Assembly: GCF_024701375.2 (NCBI RefSeq)
Contig: NZ_CP113910.1
Span: forward strand, 1,302,001 to 1,366,000
Source of the DNA: Streptomyces sp. KMM 9044
GTDB taxonomy: Bacteria; Actinomycetota; Actinomycetes; Streptomycetales; Streptomycetaceae
DNA: 64,000 nucleotides
Direction of reading: 5' to 3'
The position numbers and the translations under genes were made by a program. This document shows positions 44,854 to 53,756 of the stretch, in pieces; position 1 is the stretch's first letter, and each line of letters starts with the position of its first letter. The notes beneath the pieces are model-generated. The model was not told where the DNA came from. It saw only the letters and a list, made by a program, of their open reading frames with translations, and did not search any database.

Positions 44854-45282
44854 ATGACACGCCCCATACCCGCCACTCACACCCAGCTCGATCAGCTGCT
44901 GACCGGACTCGTGGAGCGGGTCGCCGACGTGAACCAGGCCGTGGTCCTGTCCGAGGACGGGCTGGTGGTCAGCAAGTCCACCGGGTTCCTGCGCGACGAC
45001 GCGGAACGTCTGGCGGCCACCGCGTCCGGACTGATGAGCCTCAGCAAGGGTGTCAGCATGGACTTCCGTGGCGGCCCGGTGCGCCAGGCCCTCATCGAGA
45101 TGGCCAACAGCTATCTGATCCTGACCTCGGCCGGGCCCGGCGCCCATCTCGTGGTGCTCACCGGTCCGGGCGCGGACGTCGGCGTGGTCGCGTACCAGAT
45201 GAACATGCTGGTGAAGAAGATCGGCGAGCACCTCAGCGCGGCGCCCCGGGGCACGGCAGGTTCCTCCGACTCCGGCGCGTGA
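44854..45282 (+). CDS. cvnB: roadblock/LC7 domain protein of conservon
   Basis: The product is 142 residues from ATG 44854, following GAAGAAGGAA. The roadblock/LC7 fold is typical: LDQLLTGLVERVADVNQAVV, LSEDGLVVSKSTGFLRDDAE, GVSMDFRGGPVRQALIEMAN and YLILTSAGPGAHLVVLTGPG. CvnB proteins interact with the GTPase CvnD, as MglB does with MglA, and probably act as its activator or scaffold at the membrane. It lies between the sensor and the DUF742 gene with one base separating it from the latter. Confidence 0.95.
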   Translation: MTRPIPATHTQLDQLLTGLVERVADVNQAVVLSEDGLVVSKSTGFLRDDAERLAATASGLMSLSKGVSMDFRGGPVRQALIEMANSYLILTSAGPGAHLVVLTGPGADVGVVAYQMNMLVKKIGEHLSAAPRGTAGSSDSGA

Positions 45283-45283
45283 G

Positions 45284-45643
45284 GTGGGCGGAGGCGATTT
45301 CCCGGGCCGGCTCGTCCGACCGTTCACGCTGACCGGTGGCCGGACGCGGCCCAGCCGCGCCGACTTCACGCTCATCACGACGGTGACGACGGTCGAGCCA
45401 CAGCCCGAGGCGGCTGCCCGGCTGCAGCCCGAGCACACGCGCATCCTGCGACTGTGCGCGGAGCCCCTCGCGGTGGCGGAACTCGCGGCGCGTCTCGACC
45501 TCCCGATGAGCGTGGTCGTGATCATGCTCTGCGACCTGCTGGAGGCGGGCCGGATCACCGTCCGCCCTCCGCACCACGTCACCCGCACCTCCCCGGACCT
45601 GGATCTGCTGCAGAAAGTGAGGGACGGCCTTGGCCGGCTCTGA
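45284..45643 (+). CDS. cvnC: DUF742 protein of conservon
   Basis: The product is 119 residues from GTG 45284, one base after cvnB. DUF742 features: RLVRPFTLTGGRTRPSRADF at the start, then LQPEHTRILRLCAEPLAVAE, ELAARLDLPMSVVVIMLCDL and a winged-helix-like LEAGRITVRPP. It has a helix-turn-helix-like fold and is known to associate with the other Cvn proteins; DNA binding is possible but not established. Its end overlaps cvnD by 14 bases. Confidence 0.94.
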   Translation: MGGGDFPGRLVRPFTLTGGRTRPSRADFTLITTVTTVEPQPEAAARLQPEHTRILRLCAEPLAVAELAARLDLPMSVVVIMLCDLLEAGRITVRPPHHVTRTSPDLDLLQKVRDGLGRL

Positions 45644-46226
45644 CATCACCGCTACGGCGCCCACCGAGCGTCCGGCACCCGACACGGTCAAGATTCTGAT
45701 CGCCGGGGGCTTCGGCGTGGGCAAGACCACCATGGTCGGCTCGGTCAGCGAGATCGCTCCGCTGCGTACCGAGGAACCGCTGACCATGGCCGGCCTGGGC
45801 GTCGACGACCTCGACGGCATCGAGGAGAAACGTGCCACCACCGTGGCGCTGGACTTCGGCCGGATCAGCCTCTCCGACGACCTCGTGCTGTACCTGTTCG
45901 GCACACCGGGCCAACAACGGTTCTGGTTCATGTGGAACGACCTGTCCCTCGGCGCGCTGGGCGCGGTGGTCCTGGTCGATGTGCGCCGGCCCGAGTCCAG
46001 CTTCGCGGCGATCGACTTCTTCGAGCGCCGGGGCATCCCGTTCGTCATCGCCGTGAACGGCTTCCACGGGGAGCACCCCTACCCGGTCGAGGACATCCGG
46101 GAGTCGCTGGCCCTCCCGGAAGGCGTGCCGGTGCTGCTGTGCGACGCACGGGACCGGACGTCGTCCAGGGACGTGCTGATCGCCCTGCTGGACCGGTTGA
46201 TCGCCGCCGCCACGCCGGCGGGGTGA
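45630..46226 (+). CDS. cvnD: conservon Ras-like GTP/ATP-binding protein
   Basis: The product is 198 residues from TTG 45630, which has GAGGGA before it and lies inside the end of cvnC. P-loop KILIAGGFGVGKTTMVGSVS, switch I region TMAGLGVDDLDGIEEKRATT, and G3-like LYLFGTPGQQRFWFMWNDLS are clear. The G4 motif is AVNGFHGEHP rather than N-K-x-D, as in other CvnD/MglA-like proteins. It is the output switch of the conservon, cycling between nucleotide states under control of CvnA/B. A strong hairpin follows at 46254-46288. Confidence 0.95.
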   Translation: MAGSDITATAPTERPAPDTVKILIAGGFGVGKTTMVGSVSEIAPLRTEEPLTMAGLGVDDLDGIEEKRATTVALDFGRISLSDDLVLYLFGTPGQQRFWFMWNDLSLGALGAVVLVDVRRPESSFAAIDFFERRGIPFVIAVNGFHGEHPYPVEDIRESLALPEGVPVLLCDARDRTSSRDVLIALLDRLIAAATPAG

Positions 46227-46253
46227 GGTGCGGTGGGGCGCGCCGGGAACGCA

Positions 46254-46288
46254 GGCGGGGCGCGGCCCACCGCGGACCGCGCCCCGCC
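46254..46288. terminator. terminator hairpin after the conservon
   Basis: GGCGGGGCGCGG (46254-46265) and CCGCGCCCCGCC (46277-46288) form a perfect 12-bp stem between convergent cvnD and the betaine-type ABC operon. Confidence 0.7.
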
Positions 46289-46366
46289 CCCTCGGGGGAA
46301 GAATCGTTACTCCGGCAGGGGGAATCCTCGGCCGCCGAGGCGTCCGGGGACGGCCGCCCGCCCCTG

Positions 46367-47323
46367 TCAGACCAGTCCGGCCGACTCCAGCCAGGCTTTC
46401 GCCACGTCCAGCGGGTCCTTCTTCTCCAGCTGGACCTGGGCGTCGAGGTCGAGCAGGGTCTCGGTGTCCAGCTCGGCGGAGACCTCGTTGAGCGCGTCGA
46501 CCCCCTCCTGGGAGAGGGCGTCCTTGTGGACCAGCGGGGTCACGTTGGCGAATCCGAAGAGGTTCTCCGGGTCTCCCAGGACGACGAACTCCTCCTTCAC
46601 GATCGTCGGGTCCGTGGTGAAGATGTCCGCCGCCTGCACCTCGTTCTGGGTGAGCGCCGCCTGGGTCAGCGGCCCGCCCGCGTCCAGCGCCTTGAACGAC
46701 TTGAATTCCAGCCCGTAGACGGACTTCAGACCCTCCAGGCCCTGGCGCCGGGTCTGGAACTCGGGCGAACCGCCGATCACCAGCTCCGGCGCGATGTTCT
46801 TGAGGTCGGCGAGTGTCGACGACTCGGTGAGGCCGTACTTCTTCGCGGTCTCGGCGTTGACGCTGACCGAGTCCTTGTCCTCGGCCGGCGACGGGTCCAG
46901 CAGGGTCAGCTTCTTGTCGAGCTTGGCCTTGACGGCGGTGTTGACGGCCTCCGTGGACTCCTGCTCGGCCTCGGGGTCGAGGTAGGCGAGCAGGGAGCCG
47001 TTGTACTCGGGCAGAACGGTGAGGGAGCCGTTCTTCATCAGACCGTAGGTCGTCTCCCGGCTGCCGATGTTGTGTTTGTAGGTGACCTTGAGGCCCTTGG
47101 CCCTGAGTGCCTCGCCGTAGATGTCGGCGAGCAGGGTGCTCTCGGCGAAGTTGTTGGAGCCGACGACGACGGTGCCTGCCTCCGCCTTCTCCTCCTCGAG
47201 GGGGTTGTCGGAGGTGTCGCCGGACGAACAGCCCGTGAGCAGGGCCGCCGCGGCGGTGAGCGCGACGGCCGCCGCACCGGTGTGCCTCGTCCCGGACCAG
47301 CTGCTCTTGGCGGTATAAGTCAT
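46367..47323 (-). CDS. glycine betaine/choline-type ABC transporter substrate-binding lipoprotein (OpuC/OsmF type)
   Basis: The product is 318 residues from ATG 47323. The lipobox is LLTGC with Cys32. The mature part belongs to the OpuAC/OsmF family: VVVGSNNFAESTLLADIYGE, GLKVTYKHNIGSRETTYGLM and GSLTVLPEYNGSLLAYLDPE, followed by the later QAADIFTTDPTIVKEEFVVL. It would bind glycine betaine, choline or a similar compatible solute outside the membrane. It is the last gene of a four-gene minus-strand operon (ATPase, permease, permease, binding protein), separated from the permease by about 100 bp. Confidence 0.9.
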   Translation of the reverse strand: MTYTAKSSWSGTRHTGAAAVALTAAAALLTGCSSGDTSDNPLEEEKAEAGTVVVGSNNFAESTLLADIYGEALRAKGLKVTYKHNIGSRETTYGLMKNGSLTVLPEYNGSLLAYLDPEAEQESTEAVNTAVKAKLDKKLTLLDPSPAEDKDSVSVNAETAKKYGLTESSTLADLKNIAPELVIGGSPEFQTRRQGLEGLKSVYGLEFKSFKALDAGGPLTQAALTQNEVQAADIFTTDPTIVKEEFVVLGDPENLFGFANVTPLVHKDALSQEGVDALNEVSAELDTETLLDLDAQVQLEKKDPLDVAKAWLESAGLV

Positions 47324-47427
47324 CCACCGATCCAATCCAGCCGCTTCACTCTCCGTCAAGCGCGGCCGGATCACGGTTGGTGCTCGTACACGTCGGACCG
47401 CTCGACGGGCGGCCCCGGTGCCCGCTC

Positions 47428-48093
47428 CTACCGCCTGCGCACCCCGGGTGACACCACGAAGCGTCCCGCCGCCCAGAACAGCGTGAGCGTGACGAGCGCC
47501 AGGACCGCCACCAGGGTGGCGCCGCCGACCACCTTCTCGTAGTCGCGCTGGTAGAGCCCGTCGATGATGTACCGGCCGAGGCCGCCGAGGCTGACGTACG
47601 CGGCGATGGTGGCTGTCGAGACGATCTGGACGGCCGCCGAGCGCAGTCCGCTGAGGATGAGCGGCAGCGCCACCGGCACCTCCACCTGGAAGAGGATCCG
47701 CGACTCGGGCATGCCCATGCCGCGGGCGGCGTCCACCGGGGAGGGGTCCACGGTGCGGACGGCCTCGTAGGTGGTCACCAGGATCGGTGGGACGGCCAGG
47801 ACGACCAGCGGGATCATCACGGGCAGCAGACCGAAGCCGATCAGCAGGACCACCAGCACCAGCAGGCCGAAACTGGGCAGGGCTCGGGCGGCGTTGGCGA
47901 TGAAGGCCAGCGCGTTCCCGCCGCGGCCGGTGTGCCCGGTCAGCAGGCCGACGGGCAGCCCGATCGCGGCGGCGACGGCGAGCGCCAGCAGCGAGTATTG
48001 GACGTGCTCGAGGAAACGCTGCGGAATACCGTCGTAGCCCTGCCAGTTGGCGCTTTCGGTGAAGAACGCGTCGGCGAAGTCGAGGATGCTCAC
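47428..48093 (-). CDS. betaine/choline-type ABC transporter permease (second)
   Basis: The product is 221 residues from GTG 48093. Five to six membrane segments are seen (e.g. YSLLALAVAAAIGLPVGLLT, SFGLLVLVVLLIGFGLLPVM, VVGGATLVAVLALVTLTLFW). The permease coupling loop is VDAARGMGMPESRILFQVEV. It belongs to the OpuCB/OpuCD/YehW group. It overlaps the first permease gene by four bases. The N-terminal periplasmic-side segment (FFTESANWQGYDGIPQRFLE) is typical of the second permease of such systems. Confidence 0.92.
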   Translation of the reverse strand: MSILDFADAFFTESANWQGYDGIPQRFLEHVQYSLLALAVAAAIGLPVGLLTGHTGRGGNALAFIANAARALPSFGLLVLVVLLIGFGLLPVMIPLVVLAVPPILVTTYEAVRTVDPSPVDAARGMGMPESRILFQVEVPVALPLILSGLRSAAVQIVSTATIAAYVSLGGLGRYIIDGLYQRDYEKVVGGATLVAVLALVTLTLFWAAGRFVVSPGVRRR

Positions 48094-48803
48094 AGGGCCT
48101 CGACCTCGGCTTCCTCGAACCGTCCCGGACGCACGGCGGACCTGGCCCCGGAAGCGGACCGCGCGCCACGGGGCATCCAGGGTGTGAGCAGGACCCTGAG
48201 CAGGACCAGGAGGGCGTCGCACAGGATCGCCAGGGCAGCCATGGTGAGCACGGCGTTCACCGCGAGCTCGGGCCGGTCGTACTTCTGCGCGGCCGCGAGC
48301 AGGTTGCCGAGGGCCCCCTGGTTGCCGATCAGGGCGCCGACGCTGACCAGGGAGATGCTGGACGCGGTGGCGACCCGCAGTCCGGCGATGATGGCGGGCG
48401 CGGCGATCGGCAGCTGCACCTGGGTGTAGCGCCGTACGGGGCCGAAGCCCATGGCGGTGGCGGCGGCCAGGGTCTCGTCCGGTACCGAGCGCACGCCGTC
48501 GACGATCGCCGGGATCAGCACCACCAGGCTGTACAGGGCCAGCGGGATCATCACGGTGAGTTCGGTCTGGCCGGTGTAGTCGATCAGGACGACGAAGAAC
48601 GCCAGGGACGGGATGGCGTACAGCACGGTCGTCAGGCCGAGCACCGGCGGGTACAGCCAGCGGAAGCGGCCGCACAGCTGGGCGATGGGCAGCGCGAGCA
48701 GCAACCCGGCCGCGACCGGGATCAGCGCCTCCCTCAGGTGCACTCCGATCAGACCGGTCCAGGTGTGCTGGAGGTCACTGGGGATGTCGAAGAAGCCGTT
48801 CAC
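48090..48803 (-). CDS. betaine/choline-type ABC transporter permease (first)
   Basis: The product is 237 residues from GTG 48803. Membrane segments include EALIPVAAGLLLALPIAQLC, VLGLTTVLYAIPSLAFFVVL and VMIPLALYSLVVLIPAIVDG; the coupling loop is LAAATAMGFGPVRRYTQVQL. It pairs with the second permease to form the channel. Its start overlaps the ATPase gene stop by four bases, so ATPase and both permeases are translationally coupled. Confidence 0.92.
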   Translation of the reverse strand: MNGFFDIPSDLQHTWTGLIGVHLREALIPVAAGLLLALPIAQLCGRFRWLYPPVLGLTTVLYAIPSLAFFVVLIDYTGQTELTVMIPLALYSLVVLIPAIVDGVRSVPDETLAAATAMGFGPVRRYTQVQLPIAAPAIIAGLRVATASSISLVSVGALIGNQGALGNLLAAAQKYDRPELAVNAVLTMAALAILCDALLVLLRVLLTPWMPRGARSASGARSAVRPGRFEEAEVEAL

Positions 48804-49924
48804 CCTTCGGCCTTCTCCTCGTCGGCGCGGACGCCTCGGTGCGCGGTGCGGATGGCGTCGCCGATGGTCTGCTGGGAGACGACTCCCCGCACCCGGCCGG
48901 CGTCGTCCACGGCGACGGCCCAGCCGGTCGGGGAGAGCACGGCGCAGTCGAGCGCTACCCGCAGCGAGTCCACGCCGGGCACGAACGGCCGCCCGTACGG
49001 CAGGAGCTGGTCGGTGCGGATGTCCCCGGCTGCCAGCCGGCGCGGCTCGGACCAGCCGAGCGGGCGGCCCTCGTCGTCGGTCACCAGGAGATGGGCGGCG
49101 TCGGCGGCGCCGATCCGCTCGGCGGTGGCGTCCGGCGGGATCACGATGTCGGTGGCCAGTTCCAGCGCGGCGGTGGTGAGGAAGGAGAGCCGGCGGATGC
49201 CCCGGTCGGCGCCGAGGAAGTCCTCGACGAACGCGTCGGCGGGGTCGGACAGCAGCTCGGCGGGCGGCGCGTACTGGGCGAGCCGGCCGCCTTCGCGCAG
49301 GACTGCGATCATCGTGCCGAGTTTGACCGCCTCGTCGATGTCATGGGTGACGAAGACGATGGTCTTGCCCAGCTCCTCCTGGATCCGCAGGAGTTCGTCC
49401 TGGAGGCCCTTGCGGACCACCGGGTCGACGGCCGAGAACGGCTCGTCCATCAACAGCACCGGCGGGTCCGCGGCGAGTGCCCGTGCCACCCCGACGCGCT
49501 GCTGCTGGCCACCGGAGAGCTGGTACGGGTACCGCTCGGCCATGGCGGTGTCGAGGCCCACCCGCTCCATCAGCTCCGCCGCCCGTTCCCGGGCCCGCTG
49601 CTTGCCCCAGCCGAGCATGCGGGGCACGGTGGCGATGTTGTCGACGATCGTGCGGTGCTGGAACAGTCCGGCGTTCTGGATGACGTATCCCATGGACCGG
49701 CGCAGGGTGGTGACGGGCCGGCGCTGGATGTCCTCACCGTCGAGCAGGATCGTTCCCTCGGTGGGTTCGACCATGCGGTTGATCATACGCAGGGTGGTCG
49801 TCTTGCCGCAGCCCGACGGTCCGACGAGGACGGTGACGGAGCGGTCGGGGATCTCCAGGGAGAGCCGGTCGACCGCCACCGTGCCGTCCGGGTAGCGCTT
49901 CGTGACTGATTCGATCCGTATCAA
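48800..49924 (-). CDS. betaine/choline-type ABC transporter ATP-binding protein with CBS pair
   Basis: The product is 374 residues from TTG 49924 (LIRIESVTKRYPDGTVAV). Walker A VLVGPSGCGKTTTLRMINR, signature YQLSGGQQQRVGVARALAA, Walker B VLLMDEPFSAVDPVVRKGLQ and the switch TIVFVTHDIDEAVKLG are complete. A C-terminal CBS-domain pair (about residues 250-365, with AAHLLVTDDEGRPLGWSE and WAVAVDDAGRVRGVVSQQTI) is typical of OpuA/OpuC ATPases, where it senses ionic strength or c-di-AMP. This suggests osmotic control of uptake. It is the first gene of the operon. Confidence 0.93.
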   Translation of the reverse strand: MIRIESVTKRYPDGTVAVDRLSLEIPDRSVTVLVGPSGCGKTTTLRMINRMVEPTEGTILLDGEDIQRRPVTTLRRSMGYVIQNAGLFQHRTIVDNIATVPRMLGWGKQRARERAAELMERVGLDTAMAERYPYQLSGGQQQRVGVARALAADPPVLLMDEPFSAVDPVVRKGLQDELLRIQEELGKTIVFVTHDIDEAVKLGTMIAVLREGGRLAQYAPPAELLSDPADAFVEDFLGADRGIRRLSFLTTAALELATDIVIPPDATAERIGAADAAHLLVTDDEGRPLGWSEPRRLAAGDIRTDQLLPYGRPFVPGVDSLRVALDCAVLSPTGWAVAVDDAGRVRGVVSQQTIGDAIRTAHRGVRADEEKAEG

Positions 49925-50188
49925 GACGCCGGATGCCCTTCGGTGGCTGGAAACTTCTGGCCGAGACGGCCGCGCGGTCTGCCGCCGATCGAGTGTAGAC
50001 GGCACCTGTGACACCACCCGGGGAAGACGTTGCCCGCGTCCCCGTGCCTGTGCGCCCCGCGTTCGTGGCACGACCGCCCGCCGGACGGGCTGCCCCACGC
50101 AGCCACCTGCCCCGCGCCCACCACGGGAAACACCCTTCGACCCCGCGGTTCGGAACACCTCCGGGACCGGGTGCCGCAGTATGGGCGA

Positions 50189-50886
50189 GTGGAGAAAGTA
50201 CGACTGCTCGTCGTGGACGACGATCCGCCGATAGCCGACCTGGTGGCGACCGTCGCCCGGTACGAGGGCTGGGAGGCCGTCAACAGCCCACTCCGGTGAG
50301 GAGGCGCTGCGCCGGGCCGCCACGTTCCGGCCGGACATCGTGGTGCTCGACGTGATGCTGCCCGATGTCGACGGCTTCGGCGTGCTGGACCGGCTGCGCG
50401 GTGCGCGGGCGCTGCTGCCGGTGGTGTTCCTCACTGCGCGTGACGGGGTCGCCGACCGGGTGGCGGGGCTGCCCCGGGGCGGGGACGACTACCTGGTCGA
50501 GCCGTTCGCCGTGGAGGAGTTGATGGCGCGGCTGCGGACGGTGCTGCGGGGCACCGCGGGCGGCGGTCCGAGGTCCGGCCGCCCGGCCGGTGCTGCGGGT
50601 GGCGGACCTGACGCTGGACGAGGACACGCACGAGGTGCGGCGGGGCGAGAGGCCGTTGTCCCTGGCCCCGACCGAGCACGAGGTGCTGCGCTACCCCGTG
50701 CGCTGCTCGCCGGCAGTGCTGACCAAGGCTCAGATCCTGGACCACGTCCGGGAGTACGGCTCCGGGGGCCGGTCCAGTGTCGTGGAACCGGTCGTCAGCA
50801 GGCTGCGCCGCAAGCTCGACGACACCGGTGAGCCGCTGATCCGGACCGTGCGGGGCTTCGGCTACGCGATCCGGCGCTCACGGGAG
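50189..50886 (+). pseudogene. OmpR-type response regulator, multiply frameshifted
   Basis: GTG 50189 opens VEKVRLLVVDDDPPIADLVA, but a stop follows after SPLR. An extra A near 50282 (GTCAACAGCC instead of GTCACAGCC) moves the homology to a second frame: HSGEEALRRAATFRPDIVVL, DVMLPDVDGFGVLDRL. Near 50580 it moves to a third frame for the winged helix (LRVADLTLDEDTHEVRRGER to DDTGEPLIRTVRGFGYAIRR). The conserved Lys of the receiver (usually YLVKPF) is Glu here (YLVEPFAVEEL). Several wing residues also differ from consensus (VREYGSGG). Two shifts plus active-site loss mark a dead gene. Confidence 0.85.
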
Positions 50887-52489
50887 GTGCTGCGGCGGCT
50901 ACCGGGGGCTGCGGCTGGGCACCGGGATGCTGTCGCTGGTCGTGTTCGCTGTCGTCGGCGCGACCCTGACCACGTAGATGAAGGACTACCTGGAGCGTCA
51001 GCTCGGCACGCAGCTGACGCTGGTGCAGACCGTGCAGGCCAAGGACGCGCCGCGCACGGCACGGTGCGGCGCAAGCCCTGCTACGGCTGGTGCACGGCGG
51101 TGTACGACCTCTCGGGTGGCTCGGTCGCCCTGCGCAGGCCGGCCGGCGTTCCCGGCGGCACCCTCGCCTTCTCCGCACTCGCGCGCAGGATGCCCCAATC
51201 CGACACCGAGCCGCTGGGCACCGCCCACCTCGACGGCGAGGGCACCTACCGGCTTCGGGGTCGCGAGGTCGAACCCGGGGTGGTGCTGGTGAGCGCCGCG
51301 CCGGTGGCCGGGGTCGAGGAGACAGTGGAGCGGCTGGTCACCGTGCAGACCGTGGTGTTCGCGCCGGCGCTGGTGGTGGCGGGGCGGCGGATGCTGCGGC
51401 GCGGGCCGCAGCCGCTGAGCGACATGGCGCACACCGCGCACGGCATCGCGTCGCACGATCTGACCGAGTCGCCGTCCCGGCTGCCGCTGCGCGCCGACGG
51501 CCGGGACGGCGGCGCGCAGGTGGCGGAGCCGCGCACCGTTTTCAACAGCGTGCTGGAGCACCTCGACGACTCCCTCGCCGTCCGCGCCGAGGCCGAACAA
51601 CGACTGCGCCGCTTCGTCGCGGACGCCTCGCAGGAGCTGCGCACCCCGCTGATGTCGGTGCGGGGCCACGCGGACCTGTTCCAGTACGCGGCCGCCAACG
51701 CGCCGGGGGAACGGGAACGGCATCTGGCCCGGCTGCGGGCCGAGGCGGCCCGGATGGGCGTGCTCCTCGACGACCTGCTGCTGCTCGCCCGGCTGGACGC
51801 GGCGGACGCGGACGCCCCGCGGCGGACGACGGAGGCGGATCTGGCGGAGCTGGTCCGGCAGGCCGCCGACGCGTTTCGCGCGAGCCACCCGGACCGCCCC
51901 CTGACGGTGACGTCGCCGGGCGGCGTGGGGCGGGGCCGCGCGGGGCCGCGCGGAACAGCGCGGGGCCGCGCGGGGCCGCGCGGAGCAGCGTGGAGCAGCG
52001 TGGAGCAGCGTGGAGCAGCGTGGAGCAGCGTGGAGCAGCGTGGAGCAGCGTGGAGCAGCGCGGAGCAGCGCGGGGTACGGTCACGAGAGGAGCACGACGA
52101 CCAGCGACAGCTGAGGCTGCGGGTGGATCCGCGGCGCATCCGGCAGGTGTTGGACAACTGGACAACCTGCTGACCAACGCCGCCGTGCACACTCCGCCCG
52201 GCACCCGGGTCGACGTGTCCGTGGCCGGCCCCGGCCCCGCCGCGCTGATACGGGTCGCCGACGACGGGCCCGGCATCCCGGCCGAGGACCGGGAGCGGGT
52301 GTTCGACCGGTTCTACCGGGTCGACAAGGCCCGCGGCAGCGGGCGGGGCCTCACGGTCGCCAGGTCCTGGTCCGGGCGCACGGCGGCGGGATCGAGCTGA
52401 GGACCGGCGGACCGGGACCGACGGTCTTCACCCGTACGGCTCCCCCTCGACGGGCCGGGCACCGGGTCCCCCGTCTTACGGACCGGTGA
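50887..52489 (+). pseudogene. sensor histidine kinase, multiply disrupted
   Basis: The first membrane segment (LRLGTGMLSLVVFAVVGATL) ends at an in-frame TAG at 50977-50979, and the homology resumes at MKDYLERQLGTQLTLVQTVQ. It then shifts frame near 51065 (KPCYGWCTAVYDLSGGSVAL) and continues through the dimerisation domain. There the phospho-acceptor His is Gln: RRFVADASQELRTPLMSVRG. A decamer array (51931-52070) interrupts the region before the ATPase domain. An 8-bp duplication (TGGACAACTGGACAAC, about 52148-52165) shifts the N box (LDNLLTNAAVHTPPGTRVDV). The end (DDGPGIPAEDRERVFDRFYR then GRGLTVARSW) is degraded too. Confidence 0.85.
51931..52070 (+). repeat. decamer tandem array, 14 units, core (TGGAGCAGCG) x 7
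   Basis: Units of exactly 10 bp run from 51931 to 52070. The first five are CGGGGCCGCG or CGGAACAGCG, then CGGAGCAGCG, seven perfect TGGAGCAGCG (51991-52060) and a last CGGAGCAGCG. Ten is not a multiple of three, so each unit shifts the reading frame of the kinase remnant. The array has no spacers and is not a CRISPR. Confidence 0.95.
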
Positions 52490-52542
52490 CATGCGGGGCG
52501 TGGAGCGGCCTCCGGGTGGGGGCGCGGGCCTAGCGTGAGCGC

Positions 52543-53544
52543 ATGCGTGTAATGGTCACCGGCGGTGCCGGGTTCATCGGGTCCCATGTCGTGGAGGTGC
52601 TGCGGGCGCGCGGGCACGAGCCCGTGGTGTACGACGTCCGCACCGATCCGGCGGCGGACGTGCGCGACGCCGGTGCCGTGCGCGGCGCCCTGTCCGGTGT
52701 CGACGCCGTCTGCCATCAGGCGGCGATGGTCGGCCTCGGCACCGGCTTCGCCGACGCCCCCGCGTACGTCTCCCACAACGGCCTGGGCACGGCGGTGCTG
52801 CTGGCCGCGATGGAGGAGGCAGGGGTGGGGCGCCTCGTCCTGGCGGGGTCGATGGTGGTGTACGGCGAGGGCCGCTACTCCTGTGCCCGGCACGGGGTGG
52901 TGCGTCCCGGCCCGCGCGCCGTCGGCGACCTCGAGGCCGGACGCTTCGAGCCTGCCTGTCCCTCCTGCGGGTCGGCCCTCTCCCCCGGCCCGGTCGGCGA
53001 GGACGCTCCCGTCGACCCGCGCAACGTGTACGCGACGACCAAGCTGACGCAGGAACACCTGGCCGCCGCCTGGGCCCGGTCGACGGGCGGGACGGCGGTG
53101 TCGCTGCGCTATCACAACGTCTACGGCCCCGGGATGCCCCGCGACACCCCGTACGCGGGCGTGGCCTCCTTCTTCCGCTCGGCGCTGGCCCGCGGCGAGG
53201 CGCCCCGTGTCTTCGAGGACGGCCGCCAGCGCCGGGACTTCGTGCACGTACGGGACGTGGCGGCGGCCAATGCCGCGGCGCTGGAGGCCGACACGGCGCG
53301 GGGCGCGCTCACCGCGTACAACACGGGCAGCGGCACACCCCACACGGTCGGCGAGATGGCCCACGCCCTGGCCTCGGCGTACGGCGGCCCGGAACCGGTC
53401 GTCACGGGCGAGTACCGTCTGGGCGACGTCCGCCACATCACGGCCGACTCCACCCGCCTGCGCACCGGTCTGTCCTGGAAACCGGAGATCACCTTCGAGG
53501 ACGGGATGCGCGAGTTCGCGGCGGCGGGGTTGCCGGGGGACTGA
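52543..53544 (+). CDS. NAD(P)-dependent nucleotide-sugar epimerase/dehydratase (SDR)
   Basis: The product is 333 residues from ATG 52543. The Rossmann motif is VMVTGGAGFIGSHVVEVLRA. The catalytic triad is seen in VLAGSMVVYGEG (Ser) and NVYATTKLTQEHLAAAWARS (Tyr-x-x-x-Lys). The later LRYHNVYGPGMPRDTPYAGV and FEDGRQRRDFVHVRDVAAAN are standard for extended SDR sugar-nucleotide enzymes. An insert of two close cysteines (ACPSCGSAL) between Ser and Tyr motifs is unusual and might bind zinc. It is the first of a set of envelope-like genes; the sugar is not known. Confidence 0.88.
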   Translation: MRVMVTGGAGFIGSHVVEVLRARGHEPVVYDVRTDPAADVRDAGAVRGALSGVDAVCHQAAMVGLGTGFADAPAYVSHNGLGTAVLLAAMEEAGVGRLVLAGSMVVYGEGRYSCARHGVVRPGPRAVGDLEAGRFEPACPSCGSALSPGPVGEDAPVDPRNVYATTKLTQEHLAAAWARSTGGTAVSLRYHNVYGPGMPRDTPYAGVASFFRSALARGEAPRVFEDGRQRRDFVHVRDVAAANAAALEADTARGALTAYNTGSGTPHTVGEMAHALASAYGGPEPVVTGEYRLGDVRHITADSTRLRTGLSWKPEITFEDGMREFAAAGLPGD

Positions 53545-53756
53545 GGGCCGGACCCGACGTATCCGCACCAACTGCCGAACTCTGCGACGGTTACGGAACC
53601 TTTTCGGCCGATTGCGTCGTCTCCCGTACCGCGGCCGGTAGGGTCGTGCGTCCGCGCCCGGTGCTGCCGTGTGCGGTCCGACGGGCCCAGGACCGGCCCG
53701 GGCGGTCGGGCCGGACGGAGACGGCAGGGGAAAGGCACCGGGTCAGAGGGGGAACG

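Noticed and set aside
51931..52070. CRISPR array
   Set aside because: Units are 10 bp and directly adjacent with no spacers, and no cas genes are in the window.
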